Part shown: piece by piece, positions 50,808-58,944 of the stretch
Layout: each line of letters begins with the position of its first letter
Numbering within the stretch: the stretch's first letter is position 1
Assembly: GCF_000482485.1 (NCBI RefSeq)
Contig: NZ_AXVK01000001.1
Coordinates: 496,001-560,000 of the forward strand
Direction of reading: 5' to 3'
Length of the DNA stretch: 64,000 bases
From: Paucisalibacillus globulus DSM 18846
GTDB taxonomy: Bacteria > Bacillota > Bacilli > Bacillales > Amphibacillaceae
The notes under the pieces: model-generated
The model's input: the letters and a program-made list of their open reading frames with translations, nothing else
The model's database searches: none
What the model was told of the DNA's origin: nothing
Position numbers and translations under genes: made by a program

Positions 50808-51689
50808 ATGCCGGAGGGCAGAATTGTAAAAGCTTTAAGTGGGTTCTATTATGTCCAAACAGCAGATGATTTGTTTCAGTGCAAAGGTAGAGGTGTATTT
50901 CGTAAAAAGAATATTACCCCACTTGTGGGTGATTTTGTATCTTTTGATATACGTGAGGAAAAAGAAGGGTATATTACTGAAATTAAACCAAGGACGAATG
51001 AATTAATTCGTCCTCCAATCGCTAATATTACACAGGCAATCATTGTAAGTTCAGCGATAATGCCTGATTTTAGTACTACATTACTTGATCGATTTTTAGT
51101 ATTAATTGAAGCAAAAGGAATAACACCTATTATTTTTCTATCTAAAACGGACTTACTTACAGAGGAACAGTTATTAACATTAAAAGAATATCAAGCCGAC
51201 TATGAAGCTATCGGCTATAAAGTTGAATTATTTTCAGCTAAAGAACCGCAAGAAATGGACCGAATTAAGGGTTATATGAAGAATCAAGTTACGGTTATTG
51301 CTGGGCAGTCTGGTGTTGGTAAGTCTTCCTTTATAAATACGATAAGTCCTGATGCATTAATAAAAACTGCAGATATATCCAAGAGTTTGGGTCGTGGAAA
51401 ACATACAACCAGACATGTTGAATTAATTGAAGTTAATGGTGGATTAGTGGCAGATACACCTGGATTTAGTGCGTTAGATTTTAATGAAATCAATGCAGAG
51501 GAATTAATGGATTGTTTTCCAGAAATTAGAGAGTTAAAAGATTATTGTAAGTTTAGAGGATGTTTACACTCGAAAGAACCAAAGTGTGCAGTAAAAGACG
51601 CAGCAGAAAAAGATGAACTTCCAAAATATCGCTATGACCATTACATTAGTTTTTTGGAAGAAATACAATCAAGAAAGCCGAGGTATTAA
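50808..51689 (+). CDS. rsgA: Ribosome small-subunit biogenesis GTPase RsgA (CpgA)
   Basis: A circularly permuted GTPase acting late in 30S maturation; in B. subtilis CpgA is also a PrkC substrate, which suits the location. The 293 residues show an N-terminal OB fold (RIVKALSGFYYVQTADDL), G4 FLSKTDL, then G1 GQSGVGKSSFIN and G3 DTPGFSALD, and a C-terminal zinc motif CKFRGCLHSKEPKC. AAGGTGAATAA precedes the ATG. Confidence 0.96.
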   Translation: MPEGRIVKALSGFYYVQTADDLFQCKGRGVFRKKNITPLVGDFVSFDIREEKEGYITEIKPRTNELIRPPIANITQAIIVSSAIMPDFSTTLLDRFLVLIEAKGITPIIFLSKTDLLTEEQLLTLKEYQADYEAIGYKVELFSAKEPQEMDRIKGYMKNQVTVIAGQSGVGKSSFINTISPDALIKTADISKSLGRGKHTTRHVELIEVNGGLVADTPGFSALDFNEINAEELMDCFPEIRELKDYCKFRGCLHSKEPKCAVKDAAEKDELPKYRYDHYISFLEEIQSRKPRY

Positions 51690-51690
51690 G

Positions 51691-52347
51691 ATGGTTAAAA
51701 TAGCACCCTCCATATTATCAGCTGATTTTGCAAAGCTGGGAGAAGAAATTATAGATGTAGAGAATGGTGGAGCGGATTATATCCATGTAGATGTAATGGA
51801 TGGACATTTTGTTCCTAACATTACAATTGGACCATTAATTGTGGATGCAATTAAACCAGTAACTTCATTACCATTAGATGTTCATCTAATGATTGAAAAT
51901 CCAGATCAATATATTCCTGAATTTGCTAAAGCAGGAGCATCCATCATTACTGTTCATCAAGAGGCAAGTGTTCATCTTCATAGAACAATTCAATTAATTA
52001 AATCAACCGGAGCAAAAGCAGGGGTTGCAGTAAATCCAGGGACACCAGTTGAAATGATTCGTGATTGTTTAGGTGATGTTGATTTAGTTCTTATCATGAC
52101 AGTCAATCCTGGTTTTGGTGGACAGTCCTTTATTCCACAAACATTAGAAAAAATAAAACAAATAGCAACTTGGAGAAAAGAACGTGGACTTTCATTTGAA
52201 ATTGAAGTTGATGGTGGAGTTAATGTATCAACAGCAAAAGCTTGTACGGATGCTGGAGTCGATGTGTTAGTTGCAGGGAGTGCTGTTTATAATAAAGAAG
52301 ACAGAAAAAAAGCAATTCTAGATATAAGACAAGCTGCTAAACAATAG
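51691..52347 (+). CDS. rpe: Ribulose-phosphate 3-epimerase
   Basis: Rpe interconverts ribulose-5-P and xylulose-5-P in the pentose phosphate pathway. The 218-residue TIM barrel has APSILSADFAKLGEE, HVDVMDGHFVPNITIGP (metal site), DVHLMIENPD, MTVNPGFGGQSFI and EVDGGVN. ATG 51691 after CGAGGT is the family start; the open frame extends 26 codons back into rsgA without meaning. Confidence 0.97.
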   Translation: MVKIAPSILSADFAKLGEEIIDVENGGADYIHVDVMDGHFVPNITIGPLIVDAIKPVTSLPLDVHLMIENPDQYIPEFAKAGASIITVHQEASVHLHRTIQLIKSTGAKAGVAVNPGTPVEMIRDCLGDVDLVLIMTVNPGFGGQSFIPQTLEKIKQIATWRKERGLSFEIEVDGGVNVSTAKACTDAGVDVLVAGSAVYNKEDRKKAILDIRQAAKQ

Positions 52348-52356
52348 GTGATCTGA

Positions 52357-53001
52357 ATGGTTACAGTCGGCATTGTTGGAAATGGTCCTGCTTATCTCAT
52401 TCCTGATTTATCATTATATCATGAAAAAATTGATATATGGATAGGAGCAGATAAGGGGGCTCTTTCTATACTAACAACAAAAAATAACTTGGATTATGCA
52501 ATCGGTGACTTTGATTCTGTTACCACAGAAGAACTAGCCACTATTAAAAAGCTAGCTAAAAGTATTGACCAATATGAGATTGAAAAAGATTTTACTGATT
52601 TAGAATTGGCAATACAAAAAGCAATATCTTTAAAGCCCTCTACCATTTACTTTTTTGGAGTAACTGGAGGTAGATTGGATCACACATTAGTTAATATTCA
52701 GTTGTTAGAACAAGTATTAATTAATAATATTGTTGGAGTAATTATTGATAATAAAAATCAGCTTGAACTTCATTATCCTGGTTTATACACAATAGAAAAT
52801 GATGATAATTTTCCTACAGTCTCCTTTATCCCTATTACAAAAGATGTAAAGGGCTTAACACTTACAGGATTCTATTATCCATTAATAAATGCGACGATTA
52901 ATATGGGTTCTACACTCTCTATTTCAAACAAGCTAATATCAAATAATGGTACTTTTTCGTTTGAAGAAGGCATAGTATTAGTTGTAAGGAGTCGTGGTTA
53001 A
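52357..53001 (+). CDS. thiN: Thiamine pyrophosphokinase
   Basis: Transfers pyrophosphate from ATP to thiamine. The 214 residues contain IGADKGAL, the catalytic IGDFDSV, EKDFTDLELAI and GVTGGRLDHTLVNIQLLEQ motifs of the TPK family, with the C-terminal beta-barrel. It begins 9 bases after rpe, as in B. subtilis (thiN/yloS). Confidence 0.95.
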   Translation: MVTVGIVGNGPAYLIPDLSLYHEKIDIWIGADKGALSILTTKNNLDYAIGDFDSVTTEELATIKKLAKSIDQYEIEKDFTDLELAIQKAISLKPSTIYFFGVTGGRLDHTLVNIQLLEQVLINNIVGVIIDNKNQLELHYPGLYTIENDDNFPTVSFIPITKDVKGLTLTGFYYPLINATINMGSTLSISNKLISNNGTFSFEEGIVLVVRSRG

Positions 53002-53048
53002 TTAGACGATTCATGTAATCGTGTTTGTAAATGGAGGAGGGCGAACTT

Positions 53049-53132
53049 ATGAAATTTTATACTATTAAGCTCCCTAGAGTTCTTGGAGGATTTGTTCGTG
53101 TAGTGATTGGGATTTTTAAGAAAGATAAGTAA
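53049..53132 (+). CDS. spoVM: Spore coat-anchoring peptide SpoVM
   Basis: A 27-residue amphipathic peptide, too short for ordinary ORF listing: MKFYTIKLPRVLGGFV followed by RVVIGIFKKDK. SpoVM recognises the convex forespore membrane and anchors SpoIVA, the coat basement protein. Pro9, important for curvature sensing in B. subtilis, is present. TGGAGGAGGGCGAACTT provides a strong ribosome site. The position between thiN and rpmB is as in B. subtilis. Made in the mother cell; I could not find a convincing sigma-E promoter. Confidence 0.97.
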   Translation: MKFYTIKLPRVLGGFVRVVIGIFKKDK

Positions 53133-53140
53133 GATTTTTT

Positions 53141-53175
53141 GCTTTTGTCATTTACTGGCAGAAGCTCTTTTTTTG
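53141..53175 (+). terminator. Intrinsic terminator after spoVM
   Basis: GCTTTTGTC and GGCAGAAGC pair over 9 positions (two wobble) around a 7-base loop, followed by TCTTTTTTT. Confidence 0.75.
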
Positions 53176-53237
53176 TACGGGTTGTTGCTTTTACCATTTT
53201 ACCGAGACCGTATTCTAATTGGTAAGTACACAATTTG

Positions 53238-53664
53238 TATAGAGTGTGAAGTAACAAGGACTATGTTTTCATAATTCGGGCCCATGTTTTCCTGAATCGG
53301 TCGCATGCTCTGGCTGTAAGGGCCATGTTTTCCCGAATTGGTCGCATGTTCTGTTTAAGAGGGCTCATGTTTTCCAGAATCGGTCGCATGCTCTGGCTGT
53401 GAGGGCCATGTTTTCCCGAATTGGTCGCATGTTTTGTTTAAGAGGGCCCATGTTTTCCCGAATTGGTCGCATGTTTCTTTAAGAGGGCTCATGTTTTCCT
53501 GAAACGGGCGCATGTACTGTTTAAGAGGGTTCATGTTTTCCCGAATCGGGCGCATGGCTTCTCGCACCTTGAGGCCTCAACACAGGAAATCTGTAAATTT
53601 ATACGGAAACCCACGTACTTCATTTAATAAGTTAAGTTACGTCGCATTTTCCATCAACTACGAA
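53238..53664 (+). repeat. Composite interspersed element D (CATG-array cargo)
   Basis: Left arm AGAGTGTGAAGTAAC (53241-53255), flanked by TAT, and right arm GTTACGTCGCATTTT (53636-53650) pair at 11 standard and 3 G-U positions of 15. The tail CCATCAACTACGAA (53651-53664) follows. Inside is a CATG array and about 80 bases of other sequence. The bases after the tail (AAAATAAAGAAGCAACAAA) resemble those after the tail of element A. It lies between the convergent spoVM and rpmB terminators. Confidence 0.75.
53261..53556 (+). repeat. CATG tandem array, 21-bp period with 20-bp units
   Basis: Fourteen CATG sites at 53283, 53304, 53324, 53345, 53366, 53387, 53407, 53428, 53449, 53470, 53490, 53511, 53532 and 53553, plus TATG at 53262. 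Half-units alternate between CATGTTTTCCCGAATTGGTCG and CATGTTCTGTTTAAGAGGGCT types. Three units are 20 bases long, which breaks any reading frame through the array. Confidence 0.85.
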
Positions 53665-53785
53665 AATAAAGAAGCAACAAATACTTCGAGCAGATCCTTT
53701 TTAAGAAATATATTTGGTCTTATTGTTCTTCTATTCATCAATCGCCTAATTCAGTGATCAATCTTTCAATATAATCAAACCATAG

Positions 53786-53820
53786 AAAAAAGCACCCATT
53801 GTTTAGGATGGGTGCTTTTA
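53786..53820 (-). terminator. Intrinsic terminator of rpmB
   Basis: AAAAGCACCCAT and ATGGGTGCTTTT form a 12-bp perfect stem with an 8-base loop, T-rich on both strands, 45 bases after the rpmB stop. Confidence 0.9.
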
Positions 53821-53864
53821 GCTAATAACTAATGTAAATACAGTAAAATGATCCTGAGTATATA

Positions 53865-54053
53865 TTATACGCGTTCCACTTTACCAGATTTAAGTGCGCG
53901 TGCAGACACATAAACACGTTGTGGTTTTCCATCTACCATAATACGGACTTTTTGCACATTAGCTTTCCATTTACGTCTGTTGGAATTCATAGCGTGAGAG
54001 CGTTGGTTTCCAGTATTAGTCTTACGCCCAGTAATAACACATTTTCTTGCCAT
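53865..54053 (-). CDS. rpmB: 50S ribosomal protein L28
   Basis: The 62 residues start [20 protein letters not shown] and continue with [19 protein letters not shown] and [13 protein letters not shown], the L28 signature of Bacillus. The two N-terminal zinc-ribbon Cys pairs of some L28 forms are not complete here: only Cys5 is present. The ATG at 54053 follows AGGAGGGATTACC on the minus strand. It is divergent from asp23, with 283 bases between; this gap holds a possible TTGACA at 54206 and little else that I recognise. Confidence 0.97.
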   Translation of the reverse strand: MARKCVITGRKTNTGNQRSHAMNSNRRKWKANVQKVRIMVDGKPQRVYVSARALKSGKVERV

Positions 54054-54336
54054 GGTAATCCCTCCTACTCTTAACATAAGTCAAATTAATACTTATACAA
54101 TTTAACACATGTCGAGAAAGATTGCAATAAGTATGCAAAGAAATATCACTTGACAGAATGAATAGAATCGTGCATTGTTATAAGAGGCAAAATCTTTGTT
54201 AACTCTTGACATTAAAGGATTACACACCATGATTATTACAAGCAAACTAATTGATAACGCTAAGAGTGTTAAGTGCAAAAGTAAATGATTTGTAGTAAAA
54301 TATCCTTAAGATGAAGAAGTTTAAAGGAGGATAATA

Positions 54337-54699
54337 ATGTCCATTGAATTGAATACAAAAGATGGTCACATAACAATAACAACCGAAGTTATTGCAACAA
54401 TAGCAGGTGGCGCAGCTGTCGAATGCTACGGTATTGTAGGTATGGCATCCAAAAGTCAAATCAGAGATGGTATCGCTGAAATTCTTCGTAAAGAAAATTA
54501 TTCTCGAGGAATAGTGGTAAGACAGGAAGACAATTCATTACATATCGATATGTATATAATTGTTAGTTACGGTACAAAAATATCTGAAGTGGCTAATAAT
54601 GTGCAATCTCAAGTGAAATATACACTAAGTAAAACATTAGGGCTTGAAATTGATTCCGTGAATATTTACATACAAGGAGTACGTGTTGCAAAAGATTAA
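54337..54699 (+). CDS. yloU: Asp23/Gls24 family envelope stress protein (YloU)
   Basis: A 120-residue Asp23/Gls24 domain protein: GHITITTEVIATIAGGAAVE, CYGIVGMASKSQ, then VSYGTKISEVANNVQSQVKY. Members gather at the membrane in Gram-positives and affect envelope homeostasis; the exact function is unclear. GGAGGATAATA precedes the ATG. In B. subtilis yloU and yloV form an operon, and here too the fatty acid kinase-like gene follows after 33 bases. Confidence 0.9.
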   Translation: MSIELNTKDGHITITTEVIATIAGGAAVECYGIVGMASKSQIRDGIAEILRKENYSRGIVVRQEDNSLHIDMYIIVSYGTKISEVANNVQSQVKYTLSKTLGLEIDSVNIYIQGVRVAKD

Positions 54700-54732
54700 T
54701 TTTTGCACGCCTGTTTAAAGGGAGGAACTATT

Positions 54733-56394
54733 GTGGCAGTACAAAAGCTTGAAGGCATTAAATTCGCACAAATGGTGCTTGCTGGAGCACACCATTTAAC
54801 TAATAATGCCAAGAAAATTGATGCACTGAATGTGTTTCCAGTACCAGATGGTGATACTGGAACGAATATGAATTTATCAATGACATCAGGTGCTAATGAA
54901 GTTAAGAAAAACAAATCTGAAAACATTTCTGAGGTTGCTCAAGCTTTTTCAAAAGGCTTACTAATGGGGGCACGCGGTAATTCTGGTGTTATTCTTTCTC
55001 AGATTTTTAGAGGATTTGCAAAAGGAATGGATAAGAAATCTTCTTTGACTACAAAAGATTTGGCGATTGCTTTTGATTCTGGTGTACAAACAGCTTATAA
55101 GGCTGTGATGAAACCTGTTGAAGGAACAATATTAACTGTAGCAAAAGATACTGCTAAAAAAGCAGTAGAAATTGCTGACACTGAAAATGATATTGTTGTA
55201 ATGATGGAAAAAGTTTTACAAGAAGCAAAAGCATCCTTAAAACGAACACCGGATCTATTACCTGTATTAAAAGAAGTTGGAGTAGTGGATTCAGGTGGTC
55301 AAGGTCTTGTGACGGTTTATGAAGGATTTCTAGCAGCATTAAAAGGTGAGGAACTTCCTGAGGATTCAGATATAGTTGAAATGGATGAAATGGTTAACGC
55401 TGAACATCATCGATCTGCACAAGATTTCATGGATACATCTGATATCGAATTTGGCTATTGTACAGAATTTATGGTGAAATTTGATGATGAAAAACTAGAA
55501 GAAAATCCTTTTGATGAAATAGCTTTCCGAAATGAGTTAAGTGAACATGGTGATTCTTTACTAGTTGTTTCTGATGAAGAAGTTGTAAAGGTTCATGTTC
55601 ATACAGAATATCCTGGAAATGTGTTAACCATAGGTCAACGTCACGGTAGTCTAATCAATATGAAAATTGAAAATATGCGCGAACAGCATACAGCTATCGT
55701 TGGTGATAAAAAGAACAGTGACAAACCAAAAGAAAAGGCTGAATATGGTATTGTAACGGTCGCAATGGGTTCTGGGCTTAAGACGTTATTTGAAAGTCTT
55801 GGTGCTTCAGTTGTGATTGAAGGTGGACAAACTATGAATCCTAGTACACAGGATATTGCAGACGCAATTGCAGAAGCTAACGCTAAAAACGTTATCGTCT
55901 TACCGAATAACAAAAATATTGTAATGGCAGCTGAACAAGCTCAAGAACTAGCTGAAGCTAATGTAGCAGTTGTTACTACTAAAACTATTCCTCAAGGTAT
56001 AAGTGCACTATTAGCATTCCATCCAGAGGAAGACCTAGACACGAATAAAAATAATATGACTGAAGCAAGCTCACTTGTGAAAACTGGGCAAATTACTTAT
56101 GCAGTTAGAGATACTCAAATTGATGGAATTTCGATTGAGAATGGTAACTTCATGGGTATAGCAGATGGTAAGATAGTTACAACTCACAAGGATCGGCTTG
56201 AGGCTGTCAAACAGCTATTCAATGATTTAATCACTGAAGACGATGAAATTTTAACCATTCTTTCAGGAGAAGGCGTAACAGAAGACGAAATAAATGAATT
56301 AGTTAGCTACGTAGAAGAAACATATGAAGACGTAGAAATCGAAATTCACAATGGAAATCAACCTATTTACTCCTATATTTTCTCTGTAGAATAA
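54733..56394 (+). CDS. fakA: FakA-type fatty acid kinase, ATP-binding subunit (YloV)
   Basis: Homologue of B. subtilis YloV and Staphylococcus FakA, which phosphorylates FakB-bound fatty acids for PlsY or PlsX. The 553 residues have an N-terminal DhaL kinase domain (FPVPDGDTGTNMNLSMTSGA, GLLMGARGNSGVILSQ, KPVEGTILTVAKD), a middle domain (DIEFGYCTEFMVKFD, GDSLLVVSDEEVVKVHVH), and a C-terminal DegV-like domain (SVVIEGGQTMNPSTQDIADA). GTG 54733 after AGGGAGGAACT is the start; the frame is open ten codons further. No fakB gene is adjacent. plsX is at the window end. Confidence 0.93.
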   Translation: MAVQKLEGIKFAQMVLAGAHHLTNNAKKIDALNVFPVPDGDTGTNMNLSMTSGANEVKKNKSENISEVAQAFSKGLLMGARGNSGVILSQIFRGFAKGMDKKSSLTTKDLAIAFDSGVQTAYKAVMKPVEGTILTVAKDTAKKAVEIADTENDIVVMMEKVLQEAKASLKRTPDLLPVLKEVGVVDSGGQGLVTVYEGFLAALKGEELPEDSDIVEMDEMVNAEHHRSAQDFMDTSDIEFGYCTEFMVKFDDEKLEENPFDEIAFRNELSEHGDSLLVVSDEEVVKVHVHTEYPGNVLTIGQRHGSLINMKIENMREQHTAIVGDKKNSDKPKEKAEYGIVTVAMGSGLKTLFESLGASVVIEGGQTMNPSTQDIADAIAEANAKNVIVLPNNKNIVMAAEQAQELAEANVAVVTTKTIPQGISALLAFHPEEDLDTNKNNMTEASSLVKTGQITYAVRDTQIDGISIENGNFMGIADGKIVTTHKDRLEAVKQLFNDLITEDDEILTILSGEGVTEDEINELVSYVEETYEDVEIEIHNGNQPIYSYIFSVE

Positions 56395-56439
56395 TTCAGT
56401 TGGTATTTCAAATTTTTATAAATAGAAAAACTAGTATTG

Positions 56440-56470
56440 GACCAAATCACTTTTAGATTTGGTCTTTTAT
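56440..56470 (+). terminator. Intrinsic terminator after fakA
   Basis: GACCAAATC and GATTTGGTC form a 9-bp stem with a 7-base loop, followed by TTTTATTTTG. Confidence 0.85.
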
Positions 56471-56607
56471 TTTGTCCTTTTTTGATGAAATTGGATTTCT
56501 TAATGGAACTTGGATAAGAATATTATAATGAAATGGCCAGTTCAATTATTAGAATGCGTAGGAGATTTCCTCTATAATCATGGATAAGGGAAAAGGAGGA
56601 GTTATTG

Positions 56608-56799
56608 ATGTTGAAAGACAAGCAGACTCAACCTGCAACATCGTCAAATAAGAAAAAGGATTCTAGAGAAAAATTGGAAGACCTGAGTACGTTAAAGAAA
56701 TTAAAAAGTATTGATTTAGACACTTCCTCAGGATTTATTTGCGATATTAATACTGGTATTTGTGGGCCAGTAAACCAAAAGAAAGAGGGAAAAGAATGA
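56608..56799 (+). CDS. Small Cys-tailed protein coupled to DsbA-like gene
   Basis: A 63-residue protein I do not recognise. The N-terminal half is hydrophilic and lysine-rich (KDKQTQPATSSNKKKDSREK), the middle helical (LEDLSTLKKLKSIDLD), and the C terminus holds a compact SGFICDINTGICGPVN with two cysteines six residues apart. ATG 56608 follows AAAGGAGGA. Its stop overlaps the start of the DsbA-family gene (ATGA), so the two are cotranslated. The paired cysteines could be a substrate or redox partner of that enzyme, which is inference only. Confidence 0.75.
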   Translation: MLKDKQTQPATSSNKKKDSREKLEDLSTLKKLKSIDLDTSSGFICDINTGICGPVNQKKEGKE

Positions 56800-57443
56800 A
56801 AATAACAATTTGGTCAGACTTTGTATGTCCTTTCTGCTTTATAGGAGAATCTCATCTTAATCAAGCATTGGAGAGTTTTGAACATGTTAATGAGGTTGAG
56901 GTAGAATATAAAAGCTTCTTACTGATGCCGGATGCAAAATATGTGCCTGGTCAAGGTTATGCAGAAACATTTTCTAAAATGAAAGGTATTCCGTTAGAAC
57001 AGGCCAAGTCTATGCTAGACCCAGTTATAGAAATGGCTAAAGCTTCTGGGGTTGAAATTAATTACGATAAGGCTAAACTTTCAAGTACTTATGACGCACA
57101 TCGAGTATTTCAATATGCAAAAGAGCAAGGAAAAGGAAATGAATTTTTCAATCGTTTCTATCGTGCGCATTTCACAGAAGGTGAAGTTCTAAGTGAAACA
57201 GAAACAATCGTACGGTTATCAGGAGAAGTGGGATTAAATGGTGCAGAAGTAATGAAAATCATGGAAAGCAAAGAGTATACAGATCAAATGTCTCAGGACC
57301 TCTCGGAAGCTCGTTCCGTTGGTGTACAAGGTGTTCCTTTTTTTGTCTTCGTTGATAAGTATGCTGTTTCTGGTGCACAGCCAGTTGAGGTATTTCAGCA
57401 AGTACTTAATCAGGTTTGGGAGGAAGAATATTCTTCTAAGTAA
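56796..57443 (+). CDS. DsbA/FrnE family oxidoreductase
   Basis: A 215-residue DsbA-fold protein of the FrnE/2-hydroxychromene isomerase-like group: IWSDFVCPFCFIGE carries the active CPFC (Cys11, Cys14), the helical insert runs through TYDAHRVFQYAKEQGKGNEF, and the cis-Pro loop is GVQGVPFFVF followed by AVSGAQPVEVFQQVL. No signal peptide, so it is likely cytoplasmic. ATG 56796 is used; the open frame extends 12 codons into the preceding gene. Substrate unknown. Confidence 0.9.
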   Translation: MKITIWSDFVCPFCFIGESHLNQALESFEHVNEVEVEYKSFLLMPDAKYVPGQGYAETFSKMKGIPLEQAKSMLDPVIEMAKASGVEINYDKAKLSSTYDAHRVFQYAKEQGKGNEFFNRFYRAHFTEGEVLSETETIVRLSGEVGLNGAEVMKIMESKEYTDQMSQDLSEARSVGVQGVPFFVFVDKYAVSGAQPVEVFQQVLNQVWEEEYSSK

Positions 57444-57485
57444 ATCATTTTTTAGAATTCAGCTTTTAGATATAATACTGTAAAA

Positions 57486-57517
57486 AAAGATTCGCCCTCA
57501 AATAAAGGCGAATCTTT
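57486..57517 (+). terminator. Bidirectional terminator between DsbA-like gene and permease
   Basis: AAAGATTCGCC and GGCGAATCTTT form an 11-bp perfect stem with a 10-base loop; A and T runs on both sides serve the two convergent genes. Confidence 0.9.
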
Positions 57518-58786
57518 TTATATACCAGCTATTTTTAATGCAAAATCACAAATAAACAATAATGAAATAATGACAATTGCTACGGATAACTCTTTCTGTT
57601 TCCCTAAAGCAAGTTTAACGATAGGGTAGGCGATGAATCCGAAAGCCATACCATCAGCAATGCTGTACGTAAATGGAATCATTACGATAATTAAGAAAGC
57701 AGGAATAGCTTCCGATATATTATCTAATGGAATATATCTAATGTTTTGCACCATTAGAAATCCAACAATAATTAGTATTGGGCTGATTGCTACATTAGGA
57801 ATCATTGTAATCCATGGAATAACAAATATTGTTCCTAAAAAAAGAATGCTCGCTATAATAGCAGTAAGACCAGTTTTTCCCTTTGAAGCAATAACAGCAG
57901 CATTTTCTGCAGCTGAAACAGTCGGTGATGTTCCAAGAAATGCACAAGTCAGAGATGATATTGCAGTCGTTTTATAACTGCTATTATAAGACTCTTCTCG
58001 TCCAAGCATTCCAAGTTGACCATTTAATAAGCCCATGTTTTCAAAGATTAATATCATTGCCAATGGAAATACTGCAAGCCAAAAGGATAGTTCATCTATT
58101 GCAGTAAATGAAGGAATGAAAATTAAATCATTTGAAAAACTATTTATTTTTTTACCAACTTCTATAATACCAAATAAATAGGCAAGTACAGTTCCAATTA
58201 TCATTGTAATTAGAAAGTTTGCAGGTACATTTTTTACAAATAAAAAGATCGCAACAAATAAAGTAATCAAACTTACAAGAATTACTGGTGAAGAAAAGTC
58301 ACCAATCGCAATTATTGTATTTTCACCACTTGTTATTAAACCGCTTTTCTCCAAACCAATTAATATTAAGAAAAACCCGAGTCCAACACTAATTGCATGT
58401 TTCAATGAGTCGGGAATAGCTTCCTTTAAAAGAATTCCCAGTTTGGTAAAGGCAGTTAATAAAAATAGAAAAGAGGCTATTAAAACAACAGCAAGACCTT
58501 CCTGAAAGCTAAGCCCATTTCCTTGAACGATGGAATAAGCAAATAATGCATTGATGCCCATTCCAGGAATTAAAATTAATGGTAATTTACCGAAAAATCC
58601 CATGATAAGGGTCCCTACAAAACTTGCTAAAATGGTAGCCATCATACCCGATTCAAGTGAGATACCTGCTTCACTTAAAATAGATCCGTTAACAACAACA
58701 ATATAGACAGTTGTTAGGTAACCAATAATACCAGCAATTATTTCATTGCGATAAGATGTCTTATCGTTTTTTGATAATCTAGGCAT
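57518..58786 (-). CDS. pbuG: NCS2/AzgA family purine permease (PbuG-like)
   Basis: A 422-residue integral membrane protein of the AzgA-like NCS2 group, which imports adenine, guanine or hypoxanthine by H+ symport. Marks: RNEIIAGIIGYLTTVYIVVV near the N terminus, LILIPGMGINALFAYSIV, GLGFFLILIGLEKSGL and TFVSAAENAAV-like SPTVSAAENAAVIASKGKTG, typical of PbuG/PbuO. The ATG follows GAGGAGA. No purine riboswitch or PurBox is visible in its 140-base leader. It interrupts the B. subtilis order yloV-sdaAB. Exact substrate uncertain. Confidence 0.85.
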   Translation of the reverse strand: MPRLSKNDKTSYRNEIIAGIIGYLTTVYIVVVNGSILSEAGISLESGMMATILASFVGTLIMGFFGKLPLILIPGMGINALFAYSIVQGNGLSFQEGLAVVLIASFLFLLTAFTKLGILLKEAIPDSLKHAISVGLGFFLILIGLEKSGLITSGENTIIAIGDFSSPVILVSLITLFVAIFLFVKNVPANFLITMIIGTVLAYLFGIIEVGKKINSFSNDLIFIPSFTAIDELSFWLAVFPLAMILIFENMGLLNGQLGMLGREESYNSSYKTTAISSLTCAFLGTSPTVSAAENAAVIASKGKTGLTAIIASILFLGTIFVIPWITMIPNVAISPILIIVGFLMVQNIRYIPLDNISEAIPAFLIIVMIPFTYSIADGMAFGFIAYPIVKLALGKQKELSVAIVIISLLFICDFALKIAGI

Positions 58787-58888
58787 TGAATCTCCTCAAA
58801 TTACTTTATCCCTCTCCCACCCGATTATATACATAATCAAATTAAATCTAAAAATCTATAATCCACAAATGATTATTATAGTAGTTTT

Positions 58889-58897
58889 TGTTATAAT
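58889..58897 (+). promoter_or_regulatory. Extended -10 promoter of sdaAB
   Basis: TGTTATAAT about 48 bases before the sdaAB start, in the divergent gap with the permease. No strong -35. Confidence 0.5.
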
Positions 58898-58944
58898 TTA
58901 CAATAGGCGTCAAAATTTCTTTGAAAACATAAGGCGGTGTCAGA

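Noticed and set aside
53003-53048. Sigma-E promoter for spoVM
   Set aside because: CATGTAAT resembles part of a -10 box, but no matching -35 at correct distance.
53355-53567. 70-codon minus-strand frame
   Set aside because: Product of the CATG array in element D; the translation changes repeat type midway because of frame shifts.
58787-58930. Purine riboswitch upstream of the NCS2 permease
   Set aside because: Looked for the three-stem pattern and conserved junction bases on the minus strand; none seen by eye.
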